This document shows positions 7,234 to 12,347 of a DNA stretch of 12,347 nucleotides, piece by piece (position 1 is the stretch's first letter; every line of letters starts with the position of its first letter). The DNA is from DATBGS01 sp036557885 (GTDB lineage: Bacteria > Chloroflexota > Ktedonobacteria > Ktedonobacterales > DATBGS01). Position numbers and translations under genes: made by a program. The DNA lies in NCBI GenBank assembly GCA_036557885.1, contig DATBGS010000117.1:1-12347 (forward strand). The letters are read 5' to 3'. Below the pieces are notes generated by a model, which ran no database searches, was not told the DNA's origin, and worked only from the letters and a program-made list of their open reading frames with translations.

Positions 7234-7399
7234 CGCGCTTCCTCTTCCGCTGTTCTGCTTTGGCATACTGCTCCAAAGCCCAGATCAGTTCACTGTTCAA
7301 GGAGCGTTTATGCAGAGTCGCCAATTGCCGAAACTGTTCAATCAGCGTTGGGTCAGCATAAAGGGTCCAGCGCTTCGGTTTGGGGGCCGAGGTATTCAT
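7211..7399 (-). CDS. Small ribbon-helix-helix (Arc/CopG-like) DNA-binding protein
   Basis: A 62-residue protein from ATG 7399, with the pattern of a ribbon-helix-helix repressor. A short basic strand (KPKRWTLYAD) is followed by helix A (PTLIEQFRQLATLHK), a RSLNSELIWALEQYAKAEQ helix B, and a basic tail (RKRKRDADQESL). Such proteins bind operators as dimers through the strand. It lies immediately upstream of tnpB and overlaps it by 23 bp, so it probably belongs to the element and may control its transcription; that role is inferred. The ATG at 7399 is preferred over the in-frame upstream ATGs at 7435 and 7405, because 7435 lies in the -35 and 7405 directly abuts the -10. There is no room for a ribosome site. 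Confidence 0.7.
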   Translation of the reverse strand: MNTSAPKPKRWTLYADPTLIEQFRQLATLHKRSLNSELIWALEQYAKAEQRKRKRDADQESL

Positions 7400-7405
7400 A
7401 CACAT

Positions 7406-7435
7406 ATTATACCCTAAATAATACGCGTATGTCAA
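7406..7435 (-). promoter_or_regulatory. Consensus sigma70-type promoter of the RHH-tnpB unit
   Basis: On the - strand TTGACA (7430-7435) and TATAAT (7406-7411) are both perfect hexamers, with an 18-bp spacer. The seventh base past the -10 is the A of the RHH start codon at 7399, so the transcript is predicted to be leaderless or nearly so. Confidence 0.75.
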
Positions 7436-7439
7436 CCGC

Positions 7440-7490
7440 GAGCCGCGCCGCTTCTCTCCACATAGCTAAAGCTTAGTTTTTACGCGGCTC
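7440..7490. repeat. Inverted repeat at putative left end of the TnpB element
   Basis: GAGCCGCG (7440-7447) and CGCGGCTC (7483-7490) are perfect 8-bp complements around 35 bases. These contain an inner CTAA-AGC-TTAG stem (7466-7476). The position upstream of the RHH promoter suits a left-end hairpin; the function is inferred. Confidence 0.45.
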
Positions 7491-7506
7491 TCGATAAAGG
7501 CCACAG

Positions 7507-7558
7507 CAAAAAGAGAAAAGCCAGGGCTTGCGATCTTAGCATCGGTAAGCCCTGGCTT
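7507..7558 (-). terminator. Rho-independent terminator of the Zn-ribbon/TPR gene
   Basis: AAGCCAGGGCTT (7518-7529) and AAGCCCTGGCTT (7547-7558) form a perfect 12-bp stem with a 17-nt loop. On the - strand it is followed by TTCTCTTTTTG, and it lies 22 bp past the stop of the gene ending at 7580. Confidence 0.85.
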
Positions 7559-7579
7559 CCTCATCAAGACAGAAGCGCG

Positions 7580-9271
7580 TTAAAACTGCAAGATCGTCAC
7601 CGGGTCGGGCGCGCAAATCGGCGCGACCTGGACGACGTTCTGCGGCTGTCCAGAGGCCCGGCTGACCGTAATCGTTTCCTGGCCGTTGGTGCCAACGTAG
7701 GAGATCAGGTACTTGGTGTCGCCGGGGGTGATGCTCTTGAAGGTAAAGTTGCCATTCGCATCGCTGGTTGTGCTGGTGTCATCTGAGGCACTAAAGACGC
7801 CGTTTTGCACCTGCCACCGCGATGAGAGGAACAGCCGGACATTGGGGGATGGCTGACTGGTGTTGACGTTGATCACCCGTCCGCTGATGTCTTGCGGCTT
7901 CTTCAACTCCGTCTGCGCCTGCTGTGACTCTGGCGTATCGCTGAAGTCCTTGACGATGGTGTTATAACTTGCCGCAGCGTCGGTGCAATCACCGTTGCTT
8001 TCTTGTGACTTGCCAAGCCCAAAATATGCTTTGGCCGCCTGCTGATGAATCTTGACATAATCTGGCGTAGTGCCAAACGTTTTCTGGTCTTGCAGTATCT
8101 TGTTGTATTTGTCTACGGCGTTCTGGTAATCCGATTGGTTGAAATACTGATCACCCCAACCCAGATAGGCGTTGGCCTCGTCGCGTTGGGCGCGGGCAAT
8201 CTCCTCACTAATTCCGGGGAAGTCATGCAGCACCGTATCAAACTTGTCAATGGCTGCCTGGAAATTCTTTTGAGCTTTTAGCTGCTCGCCCCAATCATTG
8301 TAGGTGCGGGCCAGGTCTACTCCATTGGGCTTTGACTCCCCACTGAGTTGAAACTGGTTAATGGCTGCTTGAAAATTCTGCTGACCTTCCAAAGACCGGC
8401 CCTGAAGCTGGTGGAAGGTGCTTTGCAACCCAATTCCGGCACCGCCAAGAATGATGAGCACCAGCACCGAGGCAACTACCAGCCCGATGGCGCGGGTAGC
8501 GCGATTGCCTTTAACATAGCGATAGAAAAAGACCCCAAGCACAATGGCAGCAACCACAAAAGCGGCAACGCCCGCGCGTTTCCCGCCATCGGCCCAGTCG
8601 CTGCCCGTCAGCCAGACAAGGAACAATCCCAAAGCGACCAGAACTACCGCCCCTGCGGTAAACCAGCGCGGCAATGGTGGTTTTGCTGGCGGAATAGCAG
8701 CAGGCACCATAATGCCGGGCTGCATATCGTAGCCAGGGACATACATGCCGGTGGGCACGCCCCCCGATGGGAACGACTGACCGGGAACGGCACCTTGCCC
8801 TGGCATCACGCCAGGAGGCCAGCCGGGCTGTGCTGGTGCGCCTGGAAATTCCGGCGCAGGTGTGCCTTTTGACAGGCTGTCTTGCTGCCAGACTGGGATG
8901 CCTCCAGACGGAGGCATGCCACCTGAAGCGGCATCAGGAGTTCCTGGCATGACCTGACCAGAGGGACCAGCGGGCGGCTGAGCCAGGGAGCCAGATGAGG
9001 CCGACTGGGCAGGAGGCAGCGTCCCGGATGGCGTGCCAGGAAGCGGAGATGGTTGCCCCCAACCAGGGAACGGACCCTCGTGGACGATGGTGGCCGCTTC
9101 ATTTACGTCATATTGAAAGTTGGGGAAAAACTCAGAAGCCGGGCCAGAGGGTGTTGGGGAGGCCGAAGGTGGCGCTGCTGAAACAGGCGCGCCGCAGCGT
9201 GGGCAAGTAGTGCTGCCAGGAGCAAGCGGCAAGCCACAGTTTCCACAATGCTGTTCAAGTTGACTGGACAT
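7580..9271 (-). CDS. Zinc-ribbon, three-TM, TPR and beta-sandwich (carboxypeptidase-regulatory-like) envelope protein
   Basis: A 563-residue multidomain protein of unknown function. Residues 9-26 form a double-CxxC zinc ribbon (CGNC and CPRC). Residues 31-200 are a Pro/Gly/Ser/Ala-rich flexible linker. Three membrane helices follow (about 204-223, 234-251, 261-282), then four TPR-like units (about 287-312, 322-352, 364-395, 412-444) with repeated NFQAAI motifs. The end (about 461-548) starts SGRVINVNTSQPSPNVRLFL and contains a TTSDANGNFTFKSITPGD segment, as in carboxypeptidase-regulatory-like folds. With the ribbon inside, an odd number of helices puts TPRs and the C-terminal domain outside the cell. 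The in-frame ATG at 9379 is excluded because the promoter covers it; ATG 9271 starts the ribbon. It could be a sensor or scaffold. Confidence 0.85.
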   Translation of the reverse strand: MSSQLEQHCGNCGLPLAPGSTTCPRCGAPVSAAPPSASPTPSGPASEFFPNFQYDVNEAATIVHEGPFPGWGQPSPLPGTPSGTLPPAQSASSGSLAQPPAGPSGQVMPGTPDAASGGMPPSGGIPVWQQDSLSKGTPAPEFPGAPAQPGWPPGVMPGQGAVPGQSFPSGGVPTGMYVPGYDMQPGIMVPAAIPPAKPPLPRWFTAGAVVLVALGLFLVWLTGSDWADGGKRAGVAAFVVAAIVLGVFFYRYVKGNRATRAIGLVVASVLVLIILGGAGIGLQSTFHQLQGRSLEGQQNFQAAINQFQLSGESKPNGVDLARTYNDWGEQLKAQKNFQAAIDKFDTVLHDFPGISEEIARAQRDEANAYLGWGDQYFNQSDYQNAVDKYNKILQDQKTFGTTPDYVKIHQQAAKAYFGLGKSQESNGDCTDAAASYNTIVKDFSDTPESQQAQTELKKPQDISGRVINVNTSQPSPNVRLFLSSRWQVQNGVFSASDDTSTTSDANGNFTFKSITPGDTKYLISYVGTNGQETITVSRASGQPQNVVQVAPICAPDPVTILQF

Positions 9272-9349
9272 CGCCAGGTCCGCCTTTCTACGACCAGAAT
9301 GCGATGATGGCAAGAAAGAAAAGAGGGTGCTTCTTGCATGGATGCCACA

Positions 9350-9379
9350 ATTATAACGCTCAGCCACAAAAAGCGTCAA
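9350..9379 (-). promoter_or_regulatory. Promoter of the Zn-ribbon/TPR gene
   Basis: On the - strand TTGACG (9374-9379) and a perfect TATAAT (9350-9355) are spaced by 18 bp. Transcription would start near 9343, giving a leader of about 70 bases before the ATG at 9271. It sits just after the terminator of the upstream gene. Confidence 0.75.
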
Positions 9380-9406
9380 TCAAATATACTACTGCGCGCT
9401 ACAGCA

Positions 9407-9445
9407 CACAAAAACGCCCCCGCGCTCATAAACGAGCGCGGGGGC
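9407..9445 (-). terminator. Rho-independent terminator of the small membrane protein gene
   Basis: GCCCCCGCGCTC (9416-9427) and GAGCGCGGGGGC (9434-9445) form a perfect 12-bp GC-rich stem with a 6-nt loop. On the - strand it is followed by GTTTTTGTG. It lies 24 bp past the stop of the gene ending at 9470. Confidence 0.9.
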
Positions 9446-9469
9446 ATGGTTGAAGCTGATTGCGAGGCG

Positions 9470-9904
9470 CTAACCTACTTCTCCGGCTATCTCTCGCGGA
9501 GCCATCGCTCGCGTGGGGCTGCTGCGCCGGATGAGGCGACCAATGCCCCCACCCACTGCACCAAAAGGTACTGCGCTCACCAGTTCAATGATCGTCATGA
9601 TGATCACGGCAATAAACGTCGCGGTATCCAACGGATGAAAAACAAGCGCCTGGCTGAGAGTGCCAATCGTCCCAGAAATCACCGCAGCAATCAGCGCGTC
9701 CAGAATGCCCAGCCGAACATAGCCCGTCAGACGCGCTGCCACAACGCCCGCAATCACATAAAACAGCACATTAATACAATAGGCATACTCAAAGACCTGC
9801 GTTTCATCGGCGGCATGCAGCCTGGTCCAGATGATCGTGTCAATCAGCGCCAGTGTGACCGAGATCAGACCAAGAATGCCTCCCCATTTCAGAGATCGCA
9901 GCAC
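9470..9904 (-). CDS. Small integral membrane protein of unknown function (about 4 TM)
   Basis: A 144-residue hydrophobic protein with four predicted helices: about 6-24 (WGGILGLISVTLALIDTIIW), 40-62 (YAYCINVLFYVIAGVVAA), 66-90 (LGILDALIAAVISGTIGTL) and 97-122 (TFIAVIIMTIIELVSAVPFG). The tail is basic and glycine-rich (GGGIGRLIRRSS). I recognise no family. The start is GTG at 9904, chosen because AGGAGGG lies four bases upstream, nearly ideal; ATG is absent there. It is a single-gene unit with its own strong terminator. A CCAGCA/TGCTGG hairpin (9935-9952) lies about 30 bp upstream of the start and may be a leader structure or operator. Confidence 0.75.
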   Translation of the reverse strand: MLRSLKWGGILGLISVTLALIDTIIWTRLHAADETQVFEYAYCINVLFYVIAGVVAARLTGYVRLGILDALIAAVISGTIGTLSQALVFHPLDTATFIAVIIMTIIELVSAVPFGAVGGGIGRLIRRSSPTRAMAPREIAGEVG

Positions 9905-9934
9905 ACGACCCTCCTCAGCAATTCAGCAAAAGTA

Positions 9935-9952
9935 CCAGCATGTTCTTGCTGG
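9935..9952. repeat. Inverted repeat upstream of the small membrane protein gene
   Basis: CCAGCA, six-base loop TGTTCT, TGCTGG: a perfect 6-bp stem 31 bp upstream of the GTG start. It could be an operator or leader hairpin. The rest of 9905-10090 shows no gene. Confidence 0.35.
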
Positions 9953-10090
9953 CAATAACCAACAGAGGCTCAAGCTAGCTGATTCCAAAGCCAGTTTGCC
10001 TCATGCTGACTATAGCTAAAGAGGGTGAACAGGGGCAGAAAGAAAGTGAAGCGCGGGTAAAAAAGCAAGCAGGATGACGTAGGTGCTCTA

Positions 10091-10687
10091 TTAAGCTTTA
10101 CGAGGCCAATGCGCCGCGAACATCGCGCTGGCCTGTGCTACTTCCGCGCCAAGCGCGTGCAAGCGTTGCGAAAAAGCAGCGTTGAGAAGCTGGCCGTCAT
10201 CACCAAAGGCAGCGCGCGAGCCGGGAATAGCCAGCATGGTTGGCGCAACCCAGGCACGCATGGCACGCGCCGCCAGGAGCATGGTCGTTAAGGTGTTGTG
10301 GGCCGTCCCCGATGTTCCCTCCTGCACCGTCACCAGCCCCACAACCTTGCCCTCCAGCCTGGGTGATGGGTCATCGCGCAGCAGCTCCAGATAATCCAGC
10401 ATATTTTTGACTGCTCCGCTGATGATGTTGTGGTAGGTGGGCGAACAAAAGATGAACCCATCGGCCCGGCGCGTTGCGTCCAGAAGCGTCGTGATGGCGT
10501 GGCGCTCGTCGGTACTGTAGCCATCCAGGGTATAGGTGCCATCAAAGATGGGCAGATGGAGCGAGGCGGGCGTCAGCATTTCTACCTCAGCCCCCGCTTT
10601 TTGCGCCCCCTCAAGCGCGATCTGCAACACTTTCTCCGAGACAGAACCTGGGCGCAGGCTCCCACCAATCCCCAATAGAAGCGTCAT
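10091..10687 (-). CDS. NADPH-dependent FMN reductase family flavoprotein
   Basis: A 198-residue flavodoxin-fold oxidoreductase. The N-terminal strand and phosphate-binding loop LLLGIGGSLRPGSVS (3-17) and the SPTYHNIISGAVKNMLDYLE segment (82-101) are hallmarks of the NADPH-dependent FMN reductase family (SsuE, ChrR and azoreductase relatives). These bind FMN and use NAD(P)H to reduce flavin, quinones or metals. The VVGLVTVQEGTSGTAHNTL stretch (115-133) is the next strand and flavin-contacting loop. The length is usual for the family. The ATG at 10687 has GAGGG about six bases upstream. It stands alone between a 186-bp gap and the IS5 element. The electron acceptor cannot be told; no sulfonate-utilisation genes are nearby, so ssuE is not assigned. 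Confidence 0.88.
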   Translation of the reverse strand: MTLLLGIGGSLRPGSVSEKVLQIALEGAQKAGAEVEMLTPASLHLPIFDGTYTLDGYSTDERHAITTLLDATRRADGFIFCSPTYHNIISGAVKNMLDYLELLRDDPSPRLEGKVVGLVTVQEGTSGTAHNTLTTMLLAARAMRAWVAPTMLAIPGSRAAFGDDGQLLNAAFSQRLHALGAEVAQASAMFAAHWPRKA

Positions 10688-10712
10688 CTGGTCCCTCTTT
10701 TCAGCGTGTTTC

Positions 10713-10731
10713 TGCTACCAAAGAGGTAGCA
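10713..10731. promoter_or_regulatory. Palindrome in the FMN reductase promoter region (putative operator)
   Basis: TGCTACC, loop AAAGA, GGTAGCA form a perfect 7-bp inverted repeat 26 bp upstream of the ATG. On the - strand it overlaps a TATGCT that could serve as -10, although no well-spaced -35 is present. A repressor site is the natural reading. Confidence 0.4.
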
Positions 10732-10788
10732 TAGCGCTCAGTTCTTTTGCAAGCTTGCTTTGCTGCGCGTTCCTGCTCTACACTCTTA

Positions 10789-10802
10789 GAGCGTGTTTTG
10801 TA
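10789..10802 (+). repeat. IS5-family left terminal inverted repeat
   Basis: GAGCGTGTTTTGTA; the first ten bases match the complement of the right end exactly. Confidence 0.8.
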
Positions 10803-10839
10803 GGGCAGAGTAGGTGCAGCATAGGCTAAACTGCGAGGC

Positions 10840-11628
10840 ATGAGCAAGATCTATCCAAGCAACCTCTCTGACGCAGAGTGGGAGTGTCTGCAGCGCTTCC
10901 TGCCGCCCAGATCATCGCAAGGGAGACTCCGCCGCCACTCCCTCCGCAGCGTTTTTGACGCGATCTTCTACCTCCTGCGCACCGGCTGTCCCTGGCGCTA
11001 CCTGCCGAGTAATTTTCCACCTTGGCAGACGGTCTACTACCATCTGCGGCAATTTTGTCGCAGTGGTCTCTGGACGCACCTCTGGAGGGAACTGCGGGCC
11101 GCTGAACGGCAGCGCGTTGGGAAGGATCCTGATCCCTCTGCGGCGATCATGGACTCCCAAAGCGTGAAAACGGTGGAGGAATCCGCGCGCATCAGAGGCT
11201 ATGATGCTCACAAATGTGTGAAAGGACGCAAGCGGCATCTGCTCGTCGATACGCTCGGGTTGCCAATCTCGTTCTATGTGACGCCCGCAGACATGCATGA
11301 CACCCAGGGTGCCCGGCGACTCCTAGCCGGACTGAAATTCTTTGTCCCCCGGCTGAAGAAGATTTGGGCTGATGCGGCCTACCGAGGCAAGGAGTTGGCA
11401 GACTGGTGCCAAGCCGAAGGCGATTGGGAACTGGAGGTGGTCGAGCGAATCCCTGGCGTACGCGGTTTCAGCGTGCTTCCCAAACGCTGGATCGTGGAAC
11501 GCACCTTCGGATGGCTCTCGCGCAACCGCCGCATGAGCAAAGATTATGAACGGAAGGTTCAGACGAGTGAGACGCTCATCGAGGTGGCCATGATCCGGTT
11601 GCTCGTGGCTCGCCTTGGGAGGACATGA
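10840..11628 (+). CDS. IS5-family transposase (DUF4096 plus DDE domain)
   Basis: A 262-residue cut-and-paste transposase. The N-terminal part (about 5-80: SNLSDAEWECLQRFLPP, RSVFDAIFYLLRTGCPWRYL, FPPWQTVYYHLRQF) is the DNA-binding DUF4096 region. The catalytic triad appears intact: Asp105 in AAIMDSQSVKT, Asp178 in IWADAAYRGKEL and Glu220 in RWIVERTFGWLSRNRRM, followed by SKDYE. There is no frameshift and the length is typical of single-ORF members. The ATG at 10840 lies 51 bp inside the left repeat. GAGG ends only two bases before it, a poor spacing that would keep translation weak. A TTGTAG inside the left end with TAGGCT 18 bp on could be a weak internal promoter. Confidence 0.93.
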   Translation: MSKIYPSNLSDAEWECLQRFLPPRSSQGRLRRHSLRSVFDAIFYLLRTGCPWRYLPSNFPPWQTVYYHLRQFCRSGLWTHLWRELRAAERQRVGKDPDPSAAIMDSQSVKTVEESARIRGYDAHKCVKGRKRHLLVDTLGLPISFYVTPADMHDTQGARRLLAGLKFFVPRLKKIWADAAYRGKELADWCQAEGDWELEVVERIPGVRGFSVLPKRWIVERTFGWLSRNRRMSKDYERKVQTSETLIEVAMIRLLVARLGRT

Positions 11629-11634
11629 CCATTG

Positions 11635-11647
11635 TACAAACACGCTC
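11635..11647 (-). repeat. IS5-family right terminal inverted repeat
   Basis: TACAAACACGCTC, complement of the left end over ten bases. It lies just after the transposase stop and directly abuts the stop codon of the following - strand gene. Confidence 0.8.
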
Positions 11648-12347
11648 TCAGCCCACTTGGGATATCTCCTGTCCCGGTTGTACGTGCTCTGGGGCAGCTT
11701 CTCGCTCCACTGCACTTCGCCTGCCCCACTCCAGCGCCACGATGGCCGGCAGGAACGCCCCGATCAGCCCCACCGCGAGAACCCCTGCGGTCACCTTGGG
11801 GTCGGTGGGAAACGACTGGGTAGCAATCAGCAGGGCTGGACCTACGGCCCGCGAGCCAGTCACGGTGCCGGTGACGCGCCGCGACGCCTGATCAGTGCCA
11901 CCCAGAAAGTAGCCCAGCACGAAGGCGAGCAGCACCAGCAGGATCCCGGCCAGAATGGCGAACGAGGCGATGAGCGTCAGGAGGGTCGAGAAGTCGATGA
12001 CGATACTCGACACCAGCACAATGAGCAGCGCCAGAGTCGAGAGCTTGTTCAATGGGGGCGCCCATTCCCTGGCTTGTTCCGCGTAGCGCGCTTTGATGAA
12101 GAGGCCAATACAGAGCGGGAGCAGCACGTTGATCAGCAGCGTCGAGGCCACCTCGAGCGGGTTGATGCTGACGCTGCCGGGCATAAGCAAGGCTGACCAG
12201 AGGGGGATGGCGGCAATGTTGAGGACGGAGAGGAGCACTACCAACGAGACGGCATAGGGCAGGTCGCCCCGGGCGATCTGGGCCAGTTTCAAGGCCGCCG
12301 GGGCCGCAGAAGCAAACCCCACCAGCAAAATCCCTGTGGCGTAACCC
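11648..12347 (-). CDS. Bile acid:sodium symporter (BASS) family transporter, N-terminus outside window
   Basis: The frame is open from the window edge (reading GYATGILLVGFASAAP at the start) to a TGA at 11648-11650, giving about 232 residues. The TTG at 12328 is an internal Leu codon, not the start. At least six hydrophobic helices are visible, including AVSLVVLLSVLNIAAIPLW, STLLINVLLPLCIGLFI, LALLIVLVSSIVIDF, FAILAGILLVLLAFVLGYFL and VTAGVLAVGLIGAFLPAIVA. The segment RRVTGTVTGSRAVGPALLIA resembles the SBF-domain helix-break region that binds Na+ and substrate. Full-length family members have about 300 residues. The last 28 residues are hydrophilic, and the stop codon directly touches the IS5 right end. 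Substrate is unknown; family membership is fairly secure. Confidence 0.75.
   Translation of the reverse strand, partial: GYATGILLVGFASAAPAALKLAQIARGDLPYAVSLVVLLSVLNIAAIPLWSALLMPGSVSINPLEVASTLLINVLLPLCIGLFIKARYAEQAREWAPPLNKLSTLALLIVLVSSIVIDFSTLLTLIASFAILAGILLVLLAFVLGYFLGGTDQASRRVTGTVTGSRAVGPALLIATQSFPTDPKVTAGVLAVGLIGAFLPAIVALEWGRRSAVEREAAPEHVQPGQEISQVG

Larger units (their letters stand above)
5996..7495 (-). mobile_element. IS200/IS605-superfamily (IS1341-like, TnpA-less) element
   Basis: The element carries a small RHH gene and tnpB on the - strand, and no TnpA (Y1 transposase) gene. The right end, downstream of tnpB, has the subterminal hairpin CCCCGCT-TGAGC-AGTGGGG expected of this superfamily (6013-6031), followed by TACTTCATTACATGG. 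The left end is less certain: an 8-bp inverted repeat GAGCCGCG/CGCGGCTC (7440-7447 and 7483-7490) encloses a smaller CTAA-AGC-TTAG stem. These elements lack terminal inverted repeats and target duplications, so the exact ends given are approximate. It would need a TnpA in trans to move. Confidence 0.7.
10789..11647 (+). mobile_element. IS5-family insertion sequence, apparently complete (859 bp)
   Basis: The termini are perfect 10-bp inverted repeats GAGCGTGTTT (10789-10798) and AAACACGCTC (11638-11647); with one gap they extend by GTA. One intact transposase gene fills the element. The flanks are TTA (10786-10788) on the left and TCA (11648-11650) on the right. Both fit the TNA target of the IS1031 group but they are not identical, so there is no clean target duplication. 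The length is normal for single-ORF IS5 elements. Confidence 0.85.

Noticed and set aside
7272..9379. Earlier in-frame ATGs for tnpB (7266) and the Zn-ribbon protein (9379)
   Set aside because: The tnpB family signature starts at 7233 with a good ribosome site. The 9379 start would lie in the -35 of the promoter and add residues without homology.
9338..9958. 206-residue + strand open frame
   Set aside because: It crosses a strong terminator hairpin and the antisense of the small membrane protein, and its sequence looks like a shadow.
10020..10090. Possible terminator of the FMN reductase gene (T-run on the - strand)
   Set aside because: Six Ts occur downstream of the stop, but no convincing GC-rich stem precedes them.
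10912..11298. - strand open frame inside the IS5 element
   Set aside because: It is antisense to the transposase with no independent support.

Overview
This 12.3 kb window is bacterial, moderately to highly GC-rich and rich in mobile-element debris. It holds nine chromosomal genes (two of them cut by the window edges), one gene remnant, and two insertion sequences. An IS1341-like TnpB element, a Zn-ribbon/TPR membrane protein and GC-rich DNA mixed with AT-rich IS-like debris suggest a Chloroflexota lineage such as Ktedonobacteria. That is recognition, not proof; no rRNA or other taxonomic marker is present.

Left region (1-2540): the C-terminal HTH end of an AraC/GlxA-type regulator (+) meets an MFS transporter (-) tail to tail, with their stop codons overlapping. 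Next comes about 0.9 kb without a credible gene. Its right part is AT-rich and carries six same-orientation copies of a GAGCTATTTAC-centred repeat, resembling the multi-site end of an IS21-, Mu- or Tn7-like transposon.

Centre-left (2540-5730): a DinB-like four-helix protein and an FHS-type sugar MFS transporter form a two-gene + strand unit. It meets mtaB (-), a tRNA methylthiotransferase for ms2t6A37, tail to tail with a shared CTAG. mtaB has its own extended -10 promoter, which lies at the edge of a fragment of an acyl-CoA synthetase-type AMP-binding enzyme.

Centre (about 5995-7495): a TnpA-less IS200/IS605-superfamily (IS1341-like) element encodes an intact-looking TnpB nuclease. A small ribbon-helix-helix protein overlaps the tnpB start and sits behind a consensus TTGACA-18-TATAAT promoter, predicted to give a leaderless mRNA. 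Two hairpins at the tnpB 3' end form a candidate omega-RNA scaffold, and the adjacent guide would come from the acyl-CoA synthetase remnant.

Centre-right (7500-10790): three - strand transcription units. They are a Zn-ribbon/3-TM/TPR/beta-sandwich envelope protein with clear promoter and terminator, a four-helix membrane protein of unknown function with GTG start and terminator, and an NADPH-dependent FMN reductase with a palindrome in its promoter region.

Right end (10789-12347): an apparently complete 859 bp IS5-family element with intact DDE transposase is flanked by non-identical TNA triplets (TTA and TCA). It directly abuts the stop codon of a bile acid:sodium symporter-family (BASS) gene that runs off the window.

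No CRISPR array, tRNA, rRNA or defence operon was seen. The most notable signals are the iterated AT-rich repeats, the RHH-TnpB pair with its candidate omega-RNA, and the mismatched IS5 flanks.
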